From Anaerobacillus alkaliphilus (GTDB taxonomy: Bacteria; Bacillota; Bacilli; Bacillales; Anaerobacillaceae), in contig NZ_QOUX01000047.1 in the NCBI RefSeq assembly GCF_004116265.1, positions 62,001 through 126,000 on the forward strand: a DNA stretch of 64,000 nucleotides. The letters are read 5' to 3'. Shown here piece by piece: positions 26,622-34,460 of this stretch (position 1 is the first letter of the stretch; the number at the start of each line of letters is the position of its first letter). Made by a program: the position numbers and the translations under genes. The notes beneath the pieces were generated by a model, which made no database searches, was not told where the DNA came from, and saw only the letters and a program-made list of their open reading frames with translations.

Positions 26622-27272
26622 TTGCTTAACCAATGGTACCTATATTTTCTATTAGTATTCTTTATTTTACATATTCCGAAAGTTAATTTGTATTTTGCCG
26701 CTTTAAATACGATGTTTCATGAAATGGGACATGCGATCGCTTGCCTATTATGTAAGGGACGAGTTATTAAGATCTCATTATTTCCTAGTACTGAAGGTCA
26801 AATTATTACGGCTTCAGGGAGTTGGATTAGTAGAGTGTTCATCTCATATGCTGGGTATACTTTCTCGCCACTTGTTGCTTACGCGTGTTTTTATCTAATT
26901 GGCGAAGGTCTGTACCTGGAATTGTTATATGGGTTTATTGGAGTGGCGATCATTAATTTAGTACTATGGGTGAGGAACCTATACGGTGTATTTTGGCTGA
27001 CAACGTTTATTGGCCTATGTTTGCTTTTCGTTTATCTAGGACATGTGGGAGCTATTGAGATATTTGTCCAATTTTTAGCAGCGTTACTACTTGTGGAAGC
27101 AGTACGCTCGGCGTTTATTATTTGTTACTTAAGCTTCCGCGATCGAAGGCAAGCAGGCGATGCCACAAGCTTAGCGAAGAGTACATTTATTCCGGCTTTT
27201 ATCTGGGGAACATTATTTTTTGTTCAGTCGATGATGGTCGCGTTTTGGATCCTTCGTTCGTTTGTCGCGTAG
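26622..27272 (+). CDS. M50-family membrane metallopeptidase
   Basis: 216 residues, TTG start behind GAGGGTGA. The zinc motif H33-E-M-G-H37 lies in a membrane helix, with six or so helices in all. The second M50 motif (N/D-P-x-x-D) is not obvious; a D or N near VAIINLVLW may substitute, as in M50B-like relatives. Members of this branch in Bacilli are little studied. It follows the TPR-GTPase gene in the same direction and may share its transcript. Confidence 0.8.
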   Translation: MLNQWYLYFLLVFFILHIPKVNLYFAALNTMFHEMGHAIACLLCKGRVIKISLFPSTEGQIITASGSWISRVFISYAGYTFSPLVAYACFYLIGEGLYLELLYGFIGVAIINLVLWVRNLYGVFWLTTFIGLCLLFVYLGHVGAIEIFVQFLAALLLVEAVRSAFIICYLSFRDRRQAGDATSLAKSTFIPAFIWGTLFFVQSMMVAFWILRSFVA

Positions 27273-27299
27273 AATGTCAGTCTAGTCCGGGGAGGATTT

Positions 27300-27531
27300 G
27301 GCGGACGTACGCTCCGCTATTTTCTCGAAAAAGGCCGTTTTTGAGATTTTGAGGACATATGAATTTAGAATAAAACCCCTATAACGAACATCATAAATGG
27401 ATATGATGATAACAATCCCTTATTTCCTCAAAGACAGCTGGAAAATAGGCTTTTTACCTAAAATAAGGGCCTCTGTGTCCTCGAAAGTTAGAAAATCAAG
27501 AAAAGTGGCAAAATAACGGAATGTATGTCCG
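27300..27531. repeat. Inverted pair of the 57-bp dispersed repeat
   Basis: CGGACGTACGCTCCGCTATT starts the left copy (27301 on), which ends TTTTGAGGACA near 27357; the right copy, inverted, ends in GGAATGTATGTCCGG at 27531. The ~120 bp between contains the hairpin CCCTTATTT...AAATAAGGG. The pair behaves like an element with long imperfect terminal inverted repeats. The group II intron begins at its right edge. Confidence 0.7.
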
Positions 27532-29451
27532 GAGCGACCGAGCAAGGTTGCGTAATTTAGCAGGTGGAACTCCTGCTTGGTAAGACTCTAACCAAGTCGC
27601 CAATAGCGAGTCTTGGACTCACGGGGGTAACCGACGTGGGTTAAGCGTAGACAGCCAGGTAGTAGGCCTGAAAGTGATTGAGCCCCGAAATTAGTTCAAA
27701 TTTAGAGAGGCCGACAGTGTCGGACAACTGGAAGGCAATATCTTATGTTACCGATATGGTGAGGAACATAAAACTCTCTCGGGGTCGAAGAGCCAGGCAT
27801 GCTTCACAATGATTACGTGGCAACTCGGGATATCCTATATGTTCTTTCTTCACTTGAAGAGAGTATGGTTGAACAAGCGATACAAAGTAAGGAAACCAAA
27901 TGACTATAGGAAGTCGGATGACTGTATAGTACCAATGAATGCGGGTAACTCTGCACGAGGAAAGACAGTCACCTGAACATTACCCTAACAAGGGACACAT
28001 TTACTACACTCGGAGGTAGAAGTAGAATGGAAACAAAACTTATTAGGATAGCAGAATTAGCTAAGGAAGATCCACAATTAAAATTCACCTCTTTAGCACA
28101 CCTTTTAGATCACGAATTTCTGAAAAGCTGCCATCAAGAACTACCAAGTAATAAAGCCACAGGAACTAACGGTACAACGAAAGAAGATTACAGTGAGAAA
28201 GTGGATGAAAACCTAACAGATCTGATTACACGAATGAAAACGAAAAGCTACCAACCAGTTCCTGTTAGAAGGACTTATATCCCAAAAGAAAAGAACAAGA
28301 AGAGACCTTTAGGTATCCCAGAACATGAAGACAAAATTGTTCAGAAAGGGATGGCAAAGATCTTAAATACAATCTATGAAAGTGATTTTCTAGACTGTTC
28401 TTTTGGATTTCGCCCAAGTAGAAACTGTCATGATGCGCTAAAGATCTTAAATGTGTATATTGAGGAACGGAAAATTAGTTACATCGTAGATGTTGATATC
28501 AAAGGATTTTTTGATAACGTAGACCACCATTGGATGATGAAGTTTTTAGAACATCGTATTGCAGACCCAAGCTTCCTACGTATAATCGGTAGATTTCTTA
28601 AAGGTGGTTATATGGAACAAGGGAAATACTTTAAGACGGACAGAGGGACTCCTCAAGGGGGTATCATCTCGCCAATTCTCGCGAATATTTACTTACATTA
28701 TGTACTCGATTTGTGGTTTGAAGTACATGTGAAGAAACATTGTAAAGGACAGGCTTACCTTGTTCGTTATGCCGATGATTTTGTGTGCTGTTTCCAATAC
28801 AAGAATGAGGCGGAACAATTCTATGACGTGCTAAAACTACGTTTAGCCAAATTCAATTTAGAAATAGCAGAGAACAAAACGAAAATAATTCCTTTTGGGA
28901 GATTTGCGACTAGTAACTGTAAAGATAAAGGTATAAGCAAACCTCCAATATTCGATTTCTTGGGTTTTACGCACTATTGTGGCAAGAGCAAGCAAGGAAA
29001 GTTTAGAGTGAAACGTAAAACAAGCAAGAAAAAGATGCAGGCGAAACTAAAGGAAAGCAAAGAATGGTTTAAAACCAATCGACATCAGAATATGGTGGAG
29101 CTTATTGACCGACTCAGACGCTCTTTAAATGGATATTACAATTACTATTGTATTACTGATAACACAAACAATGTAGCTAAATTCGTAAGAGAAATTGTGA
29201 AACAGTTCTTTAAATGGATGAACCGCCGTAGTCAAAGGAAATCATTTACGTGGGAAAAGTTTCACCTACTACTCAGGAAATTCCCACTACCTAAACCTAA
29301 AGTTAAAGTTAACATTTATGATTTAAGAGATCACATTAGCTATATTTTGTGAATGATGTTTAGGAAGAGCCGTGTGCGTTAATTGCGCCCGCACGGATCT
29401 GTGAGGGGGTAGGGTCACAATCCTGAGAGGAGAGGACCCATCCTACTCGAC
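27532..29451 (+). mobile_element. Group II intron (retroelement) with maturase ORF
   Basis: The 5' region begins GAGCGACCGAGCAAGGTTGCG, whose GCGACC/GGTTGC stem matches the first helix of domain I in bacterial introns; the consensus start is GUGYG, here GAGCG. About 490 bases of highly structured RNA precede the ORF. Downstream, domain V reads GAGCCGTGTGCG ... CGCACGGATCT (29367-29401) and domain VI GGGTAGGGTC ... GACCCATCCTACTCGAC with a bulged A, placing the 3' end near 29451. Boundaries are estimates of a few bases. Inserted between the M50 gene and the c-di-GMP riboswitch. Confidence 0.85.
28027..29352 (+). CDS. ltrA: Group II intron reverse transcriptase/maturase
   Basis: 441 residues. 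Reverse transcriptase blocks are intact: KKRPLGIPEHEDKIVQ, FGFRPSRNCHDAL, the RGTPQGGIISPILANIYLH block and the catalytic Y248-A-D-D251. The C-terminal maturase (X) domain shows RLRRSLNGYYNYYCI. There is no HNH endonuclease domain, so mobility would use nicked or single-stranded target DNA. GGAGGTAGAAGTAGA precedes the ATG. It encodes the protein that splices and mobilises the surrounding intron. Confidence 0.95.
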   Translation: METKLIRIAELAKEDPQLKFTSLAHLLDHEFLKSCHQELPSNKATGTNGTTKEDYSEKVDENLTDLITRMKTKSYQPVPVRRTYIPKEKNKKRPLGIPEHEDKIVQKGMAKILNTIYESDFLDCSFGFRPSRNCHDALKILNVYIEERKISYIVDVDIKGFFDNVDHHWMMKFLEHRIADPSFLRIIGRFLKGGYMEQGKYFKTDRGTPQGGIISPILANIYLHYVLDLWFEVHVKKHCKGQAYLVRYADDFVCCFQYKNEAEQFYDVLKLRLAKFNLEIAENKTKIIPFGRFATSNCKDKGISKPPIFDFLGFTHYCGKSKQGKFRVKRKTSKKKMQAKLKESKEWFKTNRHQNMVELIDRLRRSLNGYYNYYCITDNTNNVAKFVREIVKQFFKWMNRRSQRKSFTWEKFHLLLRKFPLPKPKVKVNIYDLRDHISYIL

Positions 29452-29500
29452 TGAACAATCGGAGTGAGAGAAAATCTGCGTACCTCAATAAAATAACGAT

Positions 29501-29530
29501 AAAGGCTACCTAGTGCATGGGTAGTCTTTT
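29501..29530 (+). terminator. Terminator downstream of the intron
   Basis: AAAGGCTACC / GGGTAGTCTTTT with an ~8-nt loop and a following TTTG; perhaps the original end of the M50 transcript, displaced by the repeat and intron. Confidence 0.7.
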
Positions 29531-29642
29531 GTTTGTTTCACTTAAAATCTATGTGGAAATATATCAAACTATGATTTATTTTGTCGAACTATGTGGTAAA
29601 CTAACTGTAGCTTGGTAAGGTCATATCCAAGCCAAATAAAAT

Positions 29643-29741
29643 AACTTCAATGAAAAGGCAAACTTACTGAAAGGTGAGGACGCAAAGCTTCGGACCTACT
29701 GGTTGTTGTGCCAACCTATGGTGGCCGAGTTACCAAGGAAA
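29643..29741 (+). promoter_or_regulatory. c-di-GMP-I (GEMM-I) riboswitch
   Basis: The conserved blocks are in order: AAGGCAAAC, GAAAGGTGAGGACGCAAAGC (29679-29698), CGGACCTA, a second arm with GGTGGCCGAGTTACCAAGG. This matches the GEMM-I aptamer, including the GGACGCAAAGC core and its tetraloop receptor. A stem CCAAGGAAATA (29733-29743) / TATTTCGTTGG (29754-29764) overlaps the last aptamer bases, followed by seven T at 29772-29778, giving a possible on/off terminator. The gene controlled makes or degrades c-di-GMP, so feedback is likely. Confidence 0.9.
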
Positions 29742-29807
29742 TAGCGGTTAAGGTATTTCGTTGGAGATAGCTTTTTTTCTTATTGGTGGAAAAAATGGAG
29801 GAATTAT

Positions 29808-32066
29808 ATGCTAACAACAAATAGGCGTTTGATCTTACTTCTATTTACAGCCATTATCTTTTTATATTATGGGTGGTCTTTCTTATTTTCAGAAGAGGCA
29901 TTTAGGAGATCGATTGGAGCAAGTATATTTTCTATGGTTACAGGAATGATTACCCTTGTCTTACTACTAAATGTTGTTAAAAAGTCTTCTTCGGGTAGTA
30001 AAAGGAACTTTTGGTTATTACTAGGGACTGGAGTTTTCCTTAATATCATCGGAAACGTCATCTTCTTATTTTCTATCATTAATCAGGGCTTCGTGTCAGT
30101 ATATGATTTTTCATTCTTATTATGGTTAGGTGCTTATATATTCTATTTAATGGCTTTGGTACAAAAAACTAAAAGCTTAAGTAATTCTACGGCTAATAGT
30201 CCATTTACATTTAATATCATTGTGTTTATGACAGTATCTGTAACAATTAGTATCCACTTCTTGATTACACCTATTTGGTTACTATCTGAAAACTCATTCT
30301 TTCTAACAATGATTGGGCTATTTTATACAATTACAGACTTAAGCATCTTATTCCTTATTACGTATTTATACTATCTTTCTAAATCTAGTAAGGAACGACC
30401 GATGATAGTATTGCTTATTTTTGGATTTATTTTCCAAATCACTGGAGACTCTGCCTTTTTGTACTTAACGTTAAGAGAGGCTTACCAACATGGGGGTGCT
30501 ATTGAACCAATTTGGTTACTCGGTCTGATGTTTATTGGGTTAGCTGCCTTATTTTCAGAGGAAACGTCGGTAGAAAATAGCTTGAATAACAGCACTTATT
30601 TGGATAATTCAGAGACTGTGTTTCCGTATATAAGCGTTATTATCTTGATGGTACTTGGGATACATAGCTATCATTATGAGTTTAACGCGCTTAGTATTGG
30701 TATGCTTCTAATATTTATTATGATTGTTAGCCGTCAGTTTGTGATTATCAGAAAAAATAAGATCTTAATGGATGAATACAAATACTTGGCTTATCATGAT
30801 TCATTAACAGGACTAAATAATCGCGCAAGCTTCAATGAACAACTTATTCATTATATGGATGAAGCGAAACAAGCTCAAAGTTCAGTTGGGCTACTACTAA
30901 TTGATTTAGACCGGTTTAAACTTGTGAACGATACACTTGGTCACCATATTGGAGATCGCTTGTTAGAAATTGCAGCACAGAGATTACAGTACGTTCTAAA
31001 TGAAGATGATGTATTGTATCGTATCGGTGGAGATGAGTTTGTAGTGATTTCACCTAATGCGACTGAAGAGAATTGTATTGAAATATCAGAGACCATTATT
31101 AAAGAGTTTCGAGCCTCTTTCATAGTGGACCATCATGACATTTCAATCTCTCCAAGTATTGGAATTAGCTTATACCCTAGGAATGCGGAAGAAAGTCAAC
31201 AACTATTGAAGAATGCTGATTTTGCAATGTATCTTGCAAAAGGGAATGGTCGAAATAGTTATTGCTTCTTCCATTCAGATTTAAATGATGCTCTTACTAG
31301 AAAGGTGAAAATAGAAAATGAGCTACGTAGAGCGATTGAAAGAAATCAGTTGGTCCTTTATTATCAACCAATTGTTGATCTAAAAACAGGACAACCGACC
31401 GGGGTGGAAGCACTAGTCCGTTGGTTTCATCCCGAAATGGGCTCAATCTCGCCAGCGGAATTTATTCCAATTGCTGAAGAGACAGGTCAGATTATTCCAA
31501 TTGGAGATTGGGTTTTAGAAACGGCATGTAAACAAAACCTCGCTTGGCAAAAGGAAGGTTTGCCACCGGTTACTATTTCGGTTAACGTTTCGGTTCGGCA
31601 ATTCCAGCATACTGATTTTATTGCAAAGGTAAAAAATGTCTTAGAAACAACGGGACACAAACCAGCATTATTAGAGCTAGAAATCACAGAAAGCATTATG
31701 CAAAATGTCAATGAATCTATTAACATCTTAAAACAACTGAAAGACATTGGCGTCAAAACGGCAATTGATGATTTTGGAACCGGGTATTCCTCACTGCACA
31801 TTTTGAAAAAGTTGCCCATTGATACGATCAAGGTTGACAAGCTGTTTATTGACGACATCACAGACGAAGCAAATCAACCAATTGTAAAGACGATCATCGA
31901 CATCGGTGCTAACTTAAACCTTCGAGTCATTGCAGAAGGGATAGAAACTATAGAACAAGCAAACATACTCACTCAGTATCAGTGTCATTTTGGACAAGGC
32001 TATCTATATTCAAAACCAGTCCCTGCAGAGATGGTGCCTGGCACCTTTCGTGGACAAATTAAATAG
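29808..32066 (+). CDS. GGDEF-EAL bifunctional c-di-GMP enzyme with N-terminal membrane sensor
   Basis: 752 residues. About nine membrane helices cover residues 1-310. The GGDEF domain has an intact catalytic loop G407-G-D-E-F411, and the EAL domain has E534-A-L with LVRW, plus a DDFGTGYSS loop at about 655. Both cyclase and phosphodiesterase centres look complete, so the protein could make or break c-di-GMP. The c-di-GMP-I riboswitch in its leader closes a feedback loop. Ends at a strong terminator. Confidence 0.93.
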   Translation: MLTTNRRLILLLFTAIIFLYYGWSFLFSEEAFRRSIGASIFSMVTGMITLVLLLNVVKKSSSGSKRNFWLLLGTGVFLNIIGNVIFLFSIINQGFVSVYDFSFLLWLGAYIFYLMALVQKTKSLSNSTANSPFTFNIIVFMTVSVTISIHFLITPIWLLSENSFFLTMIGLFYTITDLSILFLITYLYYLSKSSKERPMIVLLIFGFIFQITGDSAFLYLTLREAYQHGGAIEPIWLLGLMFIGLAALFSEETSVENSLNNSTYLDNSETVFPYISVIILMVLGIHSYHYEFNALSIGMLLIFIMIVSRQFVIIRKNKILMDEYKYLAYHDSLTGLNNRASFNEQLIHYMDEAKQAQSSVGLLLIDLDRFKLVNDTLGHHIGDRLLEIAAQRLQYVLNEDDVLYRIGGDEFVVISPNATEENCIEISETIIKEFRASFIVDHHDISISPSIGISLYPRNAEESQQLLKNADFAMYLAKGNGRNSYCFFHSDLNDALTRKVKIENELRRAIERNQLVLYYQPIVDLKTGQPTGVEALVRWFHPEMGSISPAEFIPIAEETGQIIPIGDWVLETACKQNLAWQKEGLPPVTISVNVSVRQFQHTDFIAKVKNVLETTGHKPALLELEITESIMQNVNESINILKQLKDIGVKTAIDDFGTGYSSLHILKKLPIDTIKVDKLFIDDITDEANQPIVKTIIDIGANLNLRVIAEGIETIEQANILTQYQCHFGQGYLYSKPVPAEMVPGTFRGQIK

Positions 32067-32092
32067 AAAGTCCACGTTAGATGGACAAACGG
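32028..32092. repeat. Dispersed palindromic repeat, variant (GGTGCCTGGCACC)
   Basis: The palindrome GGTGCCTGGCACC is inside the last codons of the GGDEF-EAL gene, followed by GTGGACAAATTAAATAGAAA and GTCCAC. The same TGGACAA-ATT module follows GGTGTCAGACACC elsewhere. The repeat supplies the enzyme's C-terminal residues. Confidence 0.75.
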
Positions 32093-32094
32093 AG

Positions 32095-32126
32095 GAAGGA
32101 ACAAACAATGTTTGTTCCTTCTTTTT
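32095..32126 (+). terminator. Terminator of the GGDEF-EAL gene
   Basis: GAAGGAACAAA / TTTGTTCCTTC, 11-bp perfect stem, 5-nt loop, TTTTT. Confidence 0.92.
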
Positions 32127-32230
32127 AATTTGTTGAGCCTTTATGCACCATATCTTATAAATAGTTAACTGAAATTTCCGAAAATCTGTTACTATGAAAT
32201 TAGTAAAATAATATAGGGAGGTTGAAATAA

Positions 32231-32758
32231 ATGAGCTATATTGAAATAATCCACGAACATGAAGCAGAAGGGAAATTAAAAGAGCTATACGAAGGAATGG
32301 GGAATAAAGTAGCCAACATCATAAAGGTTCATAGCTTATTTCCTGATTCTATGGAAACACATCTTGCTTATTATAAGACGATTATGTTTAAGAAATCGCC
32401 TTTAACTAGAGCACAGCGAGAAATGATTGCGACTACAGTGTCTGCTGCTAATCACTGTCATTATTGAATGGAACATCATGGGGCGGCGCTCCATTTACTT
32501 ACGAAAAATGAAGAGTTGGTTGAAACATTGAAAAGAAATTATAAGGAAGCAAATGTTGATGAAAAAACGATGGCAATGCTTGATTATGCTGTGAAACTAA
32601 CAGAAAAACCAACGAATATTAAGGAAGCTGATGTTACATTACTAAAAAACATCGGTTGTAGTGATCGTGAAATTTTGGATTTATGTCAAATTACTTCTTA
32701 TTTTAATTTCGTCAACCGCTTAGCAGAAGGCTTAGGGGTGCAGTTAGAGGATCATTAA
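32231..32758 (+). CDS. AhpD-like (carboxymuconolactone decarboxylase family) selenoprotein, CxxU motif
   Basis: Read through the in-frame TGA at 32465-32467 the frame gives 175 residues with Sec79; otherwise it looks like two adjacent ORFs in the same frame. The motif is C76-H-Y-U79-M-E-H-H83, where relatives have CxxC-x3-H. The relay spacing E64-(12)-C76 and U79-(4)-H83 equals that of AhpD Glu118/Cys130/Cys133/His137 as I recall it. A SECIS-like hairpin follows. AhpD-like proteins are thiol peroxidase/reductase partners; Sec should raise reactivity. A redoxin with its own TGA starts 18 bases downstream, in the same operon. Confidence 0.88.
32465..32494 (+). promoter_or_regulatory. UGA codon and bacterial SECIS-like hairpin in the AhpD-like gene
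   Basis: TGA at 32465-32467. Stem ATGGGGC (32478-32484) / GCTCCAT (32488-32494), 7 bp with one G-U pair, loop GGC. The first loop G lies 17 nt after the TGA, within the 16-37 nt range I recall for bacterial SECIS. Confidence 0.82.
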
Positions 32759-32776
32759 ATAAAAAGGATGATTGTC

Positions 32777-33520
32777 ATGCTATTACACAAACTTCCGACG
32801 TTTACGTTAACAGATCTGAAAGGGGAACCATTTTCAACTGACGATTTACTTGGAAAAAAAACGCTTATTTTTATGTGGGCTTCTTGGTGACGTTGCCGTG
32901 AACAGCTTCCAGGTTGGGAGCAGTTCCTCGCAAGATATCAGGATCAATCGTTTCAAATTCTTTCAGTCTCAGTAGATATCCAAGGTCCAGAAGTAGTAAA
33001 GACTTATGGAGAAGGTTTTTCATTTCAAACGGTTGTTGATCCTGAGAATAGTCTTGCCAATTATTTTAACTTTACGATTGTTCCAAATGGGATCTTTATT
33101 GATGGGACAGGCATCATTCGAATGATTAAACAAGGCTTTCATGTATCCAACGATGCACATATTTTAGGTTTGCAAAAATTAATAAATAATGAAGTTGAAA
33201 CAGTAGTCTTAGATGACGCTTATTTTGAACCGAAAGGACCATCCAAGTTAGAGCTAGAATTATCAAACGTAAAGTTTAAGCTTGGATTAGAATACTTAAA
33301 ACAGGAGAGAAAAGAAGTGGCGTTACGAGAATTAGACGAGGCACTTCACTACAATCCAGACATTTTTTTAATTCGCAAACAGCGGTGGTTTATCCGTTAT
33401 CCTGAGAAATTCACACCTACGATCGATATCGAATGGCAGCAAGAGCAGTTGCAGAAAGAAAAACTTGCTGAAGCTGATGACTGTGGAACTGAAGGCTGTA
33501 AAATTCCAGGAACAAAGTAA
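32777..33520 (+). CDS. TlpA/AhpC-like redoxin selenoprotein with U-x-C motif and TPR-like tail
   Basis: 247 residues with Sec38 when the in-frame TGA at 32888-32890 is read through. ATG at 32777; no candidate start after the TGA would keep the redox site. The active site reads WASW-U38-R-C40-R-E-Q-L-P; TlpA/ResA proteins have W-C-x-x-C-R-x-x-L-P, so this motif is one residue shorter. A thioredoxin fold covers ~1-135 with a cis-Pro region FTIVPNGIFID. A TPR-like tail follows, with a final D-C-G-T-E-G-C. No signal peptide: cytoplasmic. Probably works with the AhpD-like selenoprotein upstream. Confidence 0.87.
32888..32921 (+). promoter_or_regulatory. UGA codon and SECIS-like hairpin in the redoxin gene
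   Basis: TGA at 32888-32890. Stem GCTTCCA (32905-32911) / TGGGAGC (32915-32921), 7 bp with one G-U pair, loop GGT. Loop G is 21 nt after the TGA. Same architecture as the hairpins in the other three genes. Confidence 0.82.
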
Positions 33521-33523
33521 ATG

Positions 33524-33557
33524 AAGGTGGTCAACGAGAGTTTGTTGACTACCTTTT
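33524..33557 (+). terminator. Terminator of the AhpD-like/redoxin operon
   Basis: AAGGTGGTCAAC / GTTGACTACCTT, 12-bp stem with one wobble pair, 8-nt loop, TTTT. Confidence 0.85.
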
Positions 33558-33640
33558 GGTGTGTATATGGTTTAATATTTTGAATTGACGTTAAACAAAT
33601 AGGTAGTTTCATATTTGACCTTTCTGTGAAGAGAATTTAT

Positions 33641-33698
33641 GAAGGTATTGTGTAATTGTTAACAAGAAAGGAAATGCCAATAAGTTAAATGGTATAAT
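33641..33698 (+). promoter_or_regulatory. Promoter and conserved upstream element of CueP-like gene 1
   Basis: -10 TATAAT at 33693-33698 with a TG one base before it (extended -10). The motif GAAGGTATTGTGTAATTG at 33641-33658 starts exactly 52 bases before the -10; the same motif with the same spacing precedes CueP-like gene 2. Candidate operator for a shared regulator. Confidence 0.6.
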
Positions 33699-33724
33699 TA
33701 TATAAAACAAAGGGGTGATTTTTT

Positions 33725-34261
33725 ATGAAATTTAGACTCTTTGCAGTAACTTTTTTGGTGGTAACACTATTAATGGGCTGTAATAGTGGAGATAACAATG
33801 AAGCTAGCACAGAAACAGTTAATGAAACAATAAATATTAAAGAATTGGTGAATGATTACAGTTTTGGCAATCAATCAGCCCTTAAAGCCTCAATCACATC
33901 ACAGCAACTTTTTGTGACAGAAAGCGCAGGAAGTGAGATAATCTATGACCTACCTGCCAACGAATTTTTTGTTTCAATTGCTCCTTTTATCAATGAAACC
34001 CATCCTTGAACTAATCATAGCTTGACAGGTTGTCAAGGAGAAATGGTTGAAGTTGAATTTGAAGTATACATTGTAGACAATGACGGCAATGTGTTAGTTG
34101 ACGAAAAGTTAATTTCACAAAGTAACGGATTTATTGACTTTTGGTTACCAAGGGACAAAACGTTTAACATAACAATTAAGCATGACGGTAAAATGGTAGA
34201 GTCAGAGTTTTCTACTTTTGAAGATGATGGCACTTGTATAACAACCATGCAGTTAACTTAG
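33725..34261 (+). CDS. CueP-like copper-binding lipoprotein, predicted selenoprotein (copy 1)
   Basis: 178 residues with Sec95 from the in-frame TGA at 34007-34009. Lipoprotein signal peptide MKFRLFAVTFLVVTLLMG-C19. Downstream of the TGA the frame continues with T-N-H-S-L-T-G-C103-Q-G and closes with D-G-T-C171. U95, C103, C171 have the same spacing as the three conserved cysteines of Salmonella CueP (96, 104, 172, from memory), so Sec replaces the first ligand. CueP binds periplasmic copper; here the protein would sit on the outer face of the membrane. AAAGGGGTGA precedes the ATG. Confidence 0.88.
34007..34037 (+). promoter_or_regulatory. UGA codon and SECIS-like hairpin in CueP-like gene 1
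   Basis: TGA at 34007-34009. Perfect 7-bp stem CTTGACA (34021-34027) / TGTCAAG (34031-34037), loop GGT; loop G 18 nt after the TGA. The loop begins GG, as in E. coli fdhF SECIS. Confidence 0.87.
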
Positions 34262-34288
34262 AAAAAGCACCTGTTAGGTGCTTTTTTT
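34262..34288 (+). terminator. Terminator of CueP-like gene 1
   Basis: AAAAAGCACCT / AGGTGCTTTTT, perfect 11-bp stem with GTT loop and seven T. The same terminator follows copy 2. Confidence 0.93.
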
Positions 34289-34330
34289 GTTTGGCTGGTG
34301 CAAAAAAGCTGGCAGTTACAGCGCTCATAA

Positions 34331-34385
34331 TTTCAATCAAATTTCATCACAAATTCATATTGATTTCATACAGACATCTTATACT
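34331..34385 (+). promoter_or_regulatory. Response-regulator-type direct repeats and promoter before the HtrA-like gene
   Basis: Four hexamers TTTCAA (34331), TTTCAT (34342), ATTCAT (34353), TTTCAT (34364) repeat every 11 bp, ending 10 bases before -10 TATACT (34380-34385); the -35 zone lies inside the array. This is how OmpR-family regulators (PhoP, CssR) bind. CssR control of htrA is known in B. subtilis; assignment here is inferred. Confidence 0.6.
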
Positions 34386-34460
34386 TTCCTCATACAGAAG
34401 TTTGGTGAACCATTTAACCCTGTTCGACTAGTTTAATAATTCAATAAGGAGTAGATGATC

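Noticed and set aside
32468-32758. Separate 96-residue gene starting right after the TGA in the AhpD-like gene
   Set aside because: It is in the same frame, has no ribosome site, and would start in the middle of the CxxC-H motif. It is the second half of the selenoprotein.
33122-33520. Separate 132-residue gene in the second half of the redoxin
   Set aside because: In frame with the upstream redoxin, no ribosome site, begins inside the thioredoxin fold. It is the rest of the selenoprotein.
34022-34261. Separate 79-residue gene and decayed 94-residue upstream ORF in the CueP-like locus
   Set aside because: Both pieces are one frame separated by TGA only, and the paralog at 47244 has the same arrangement, so pseudogene decay is unlikely.
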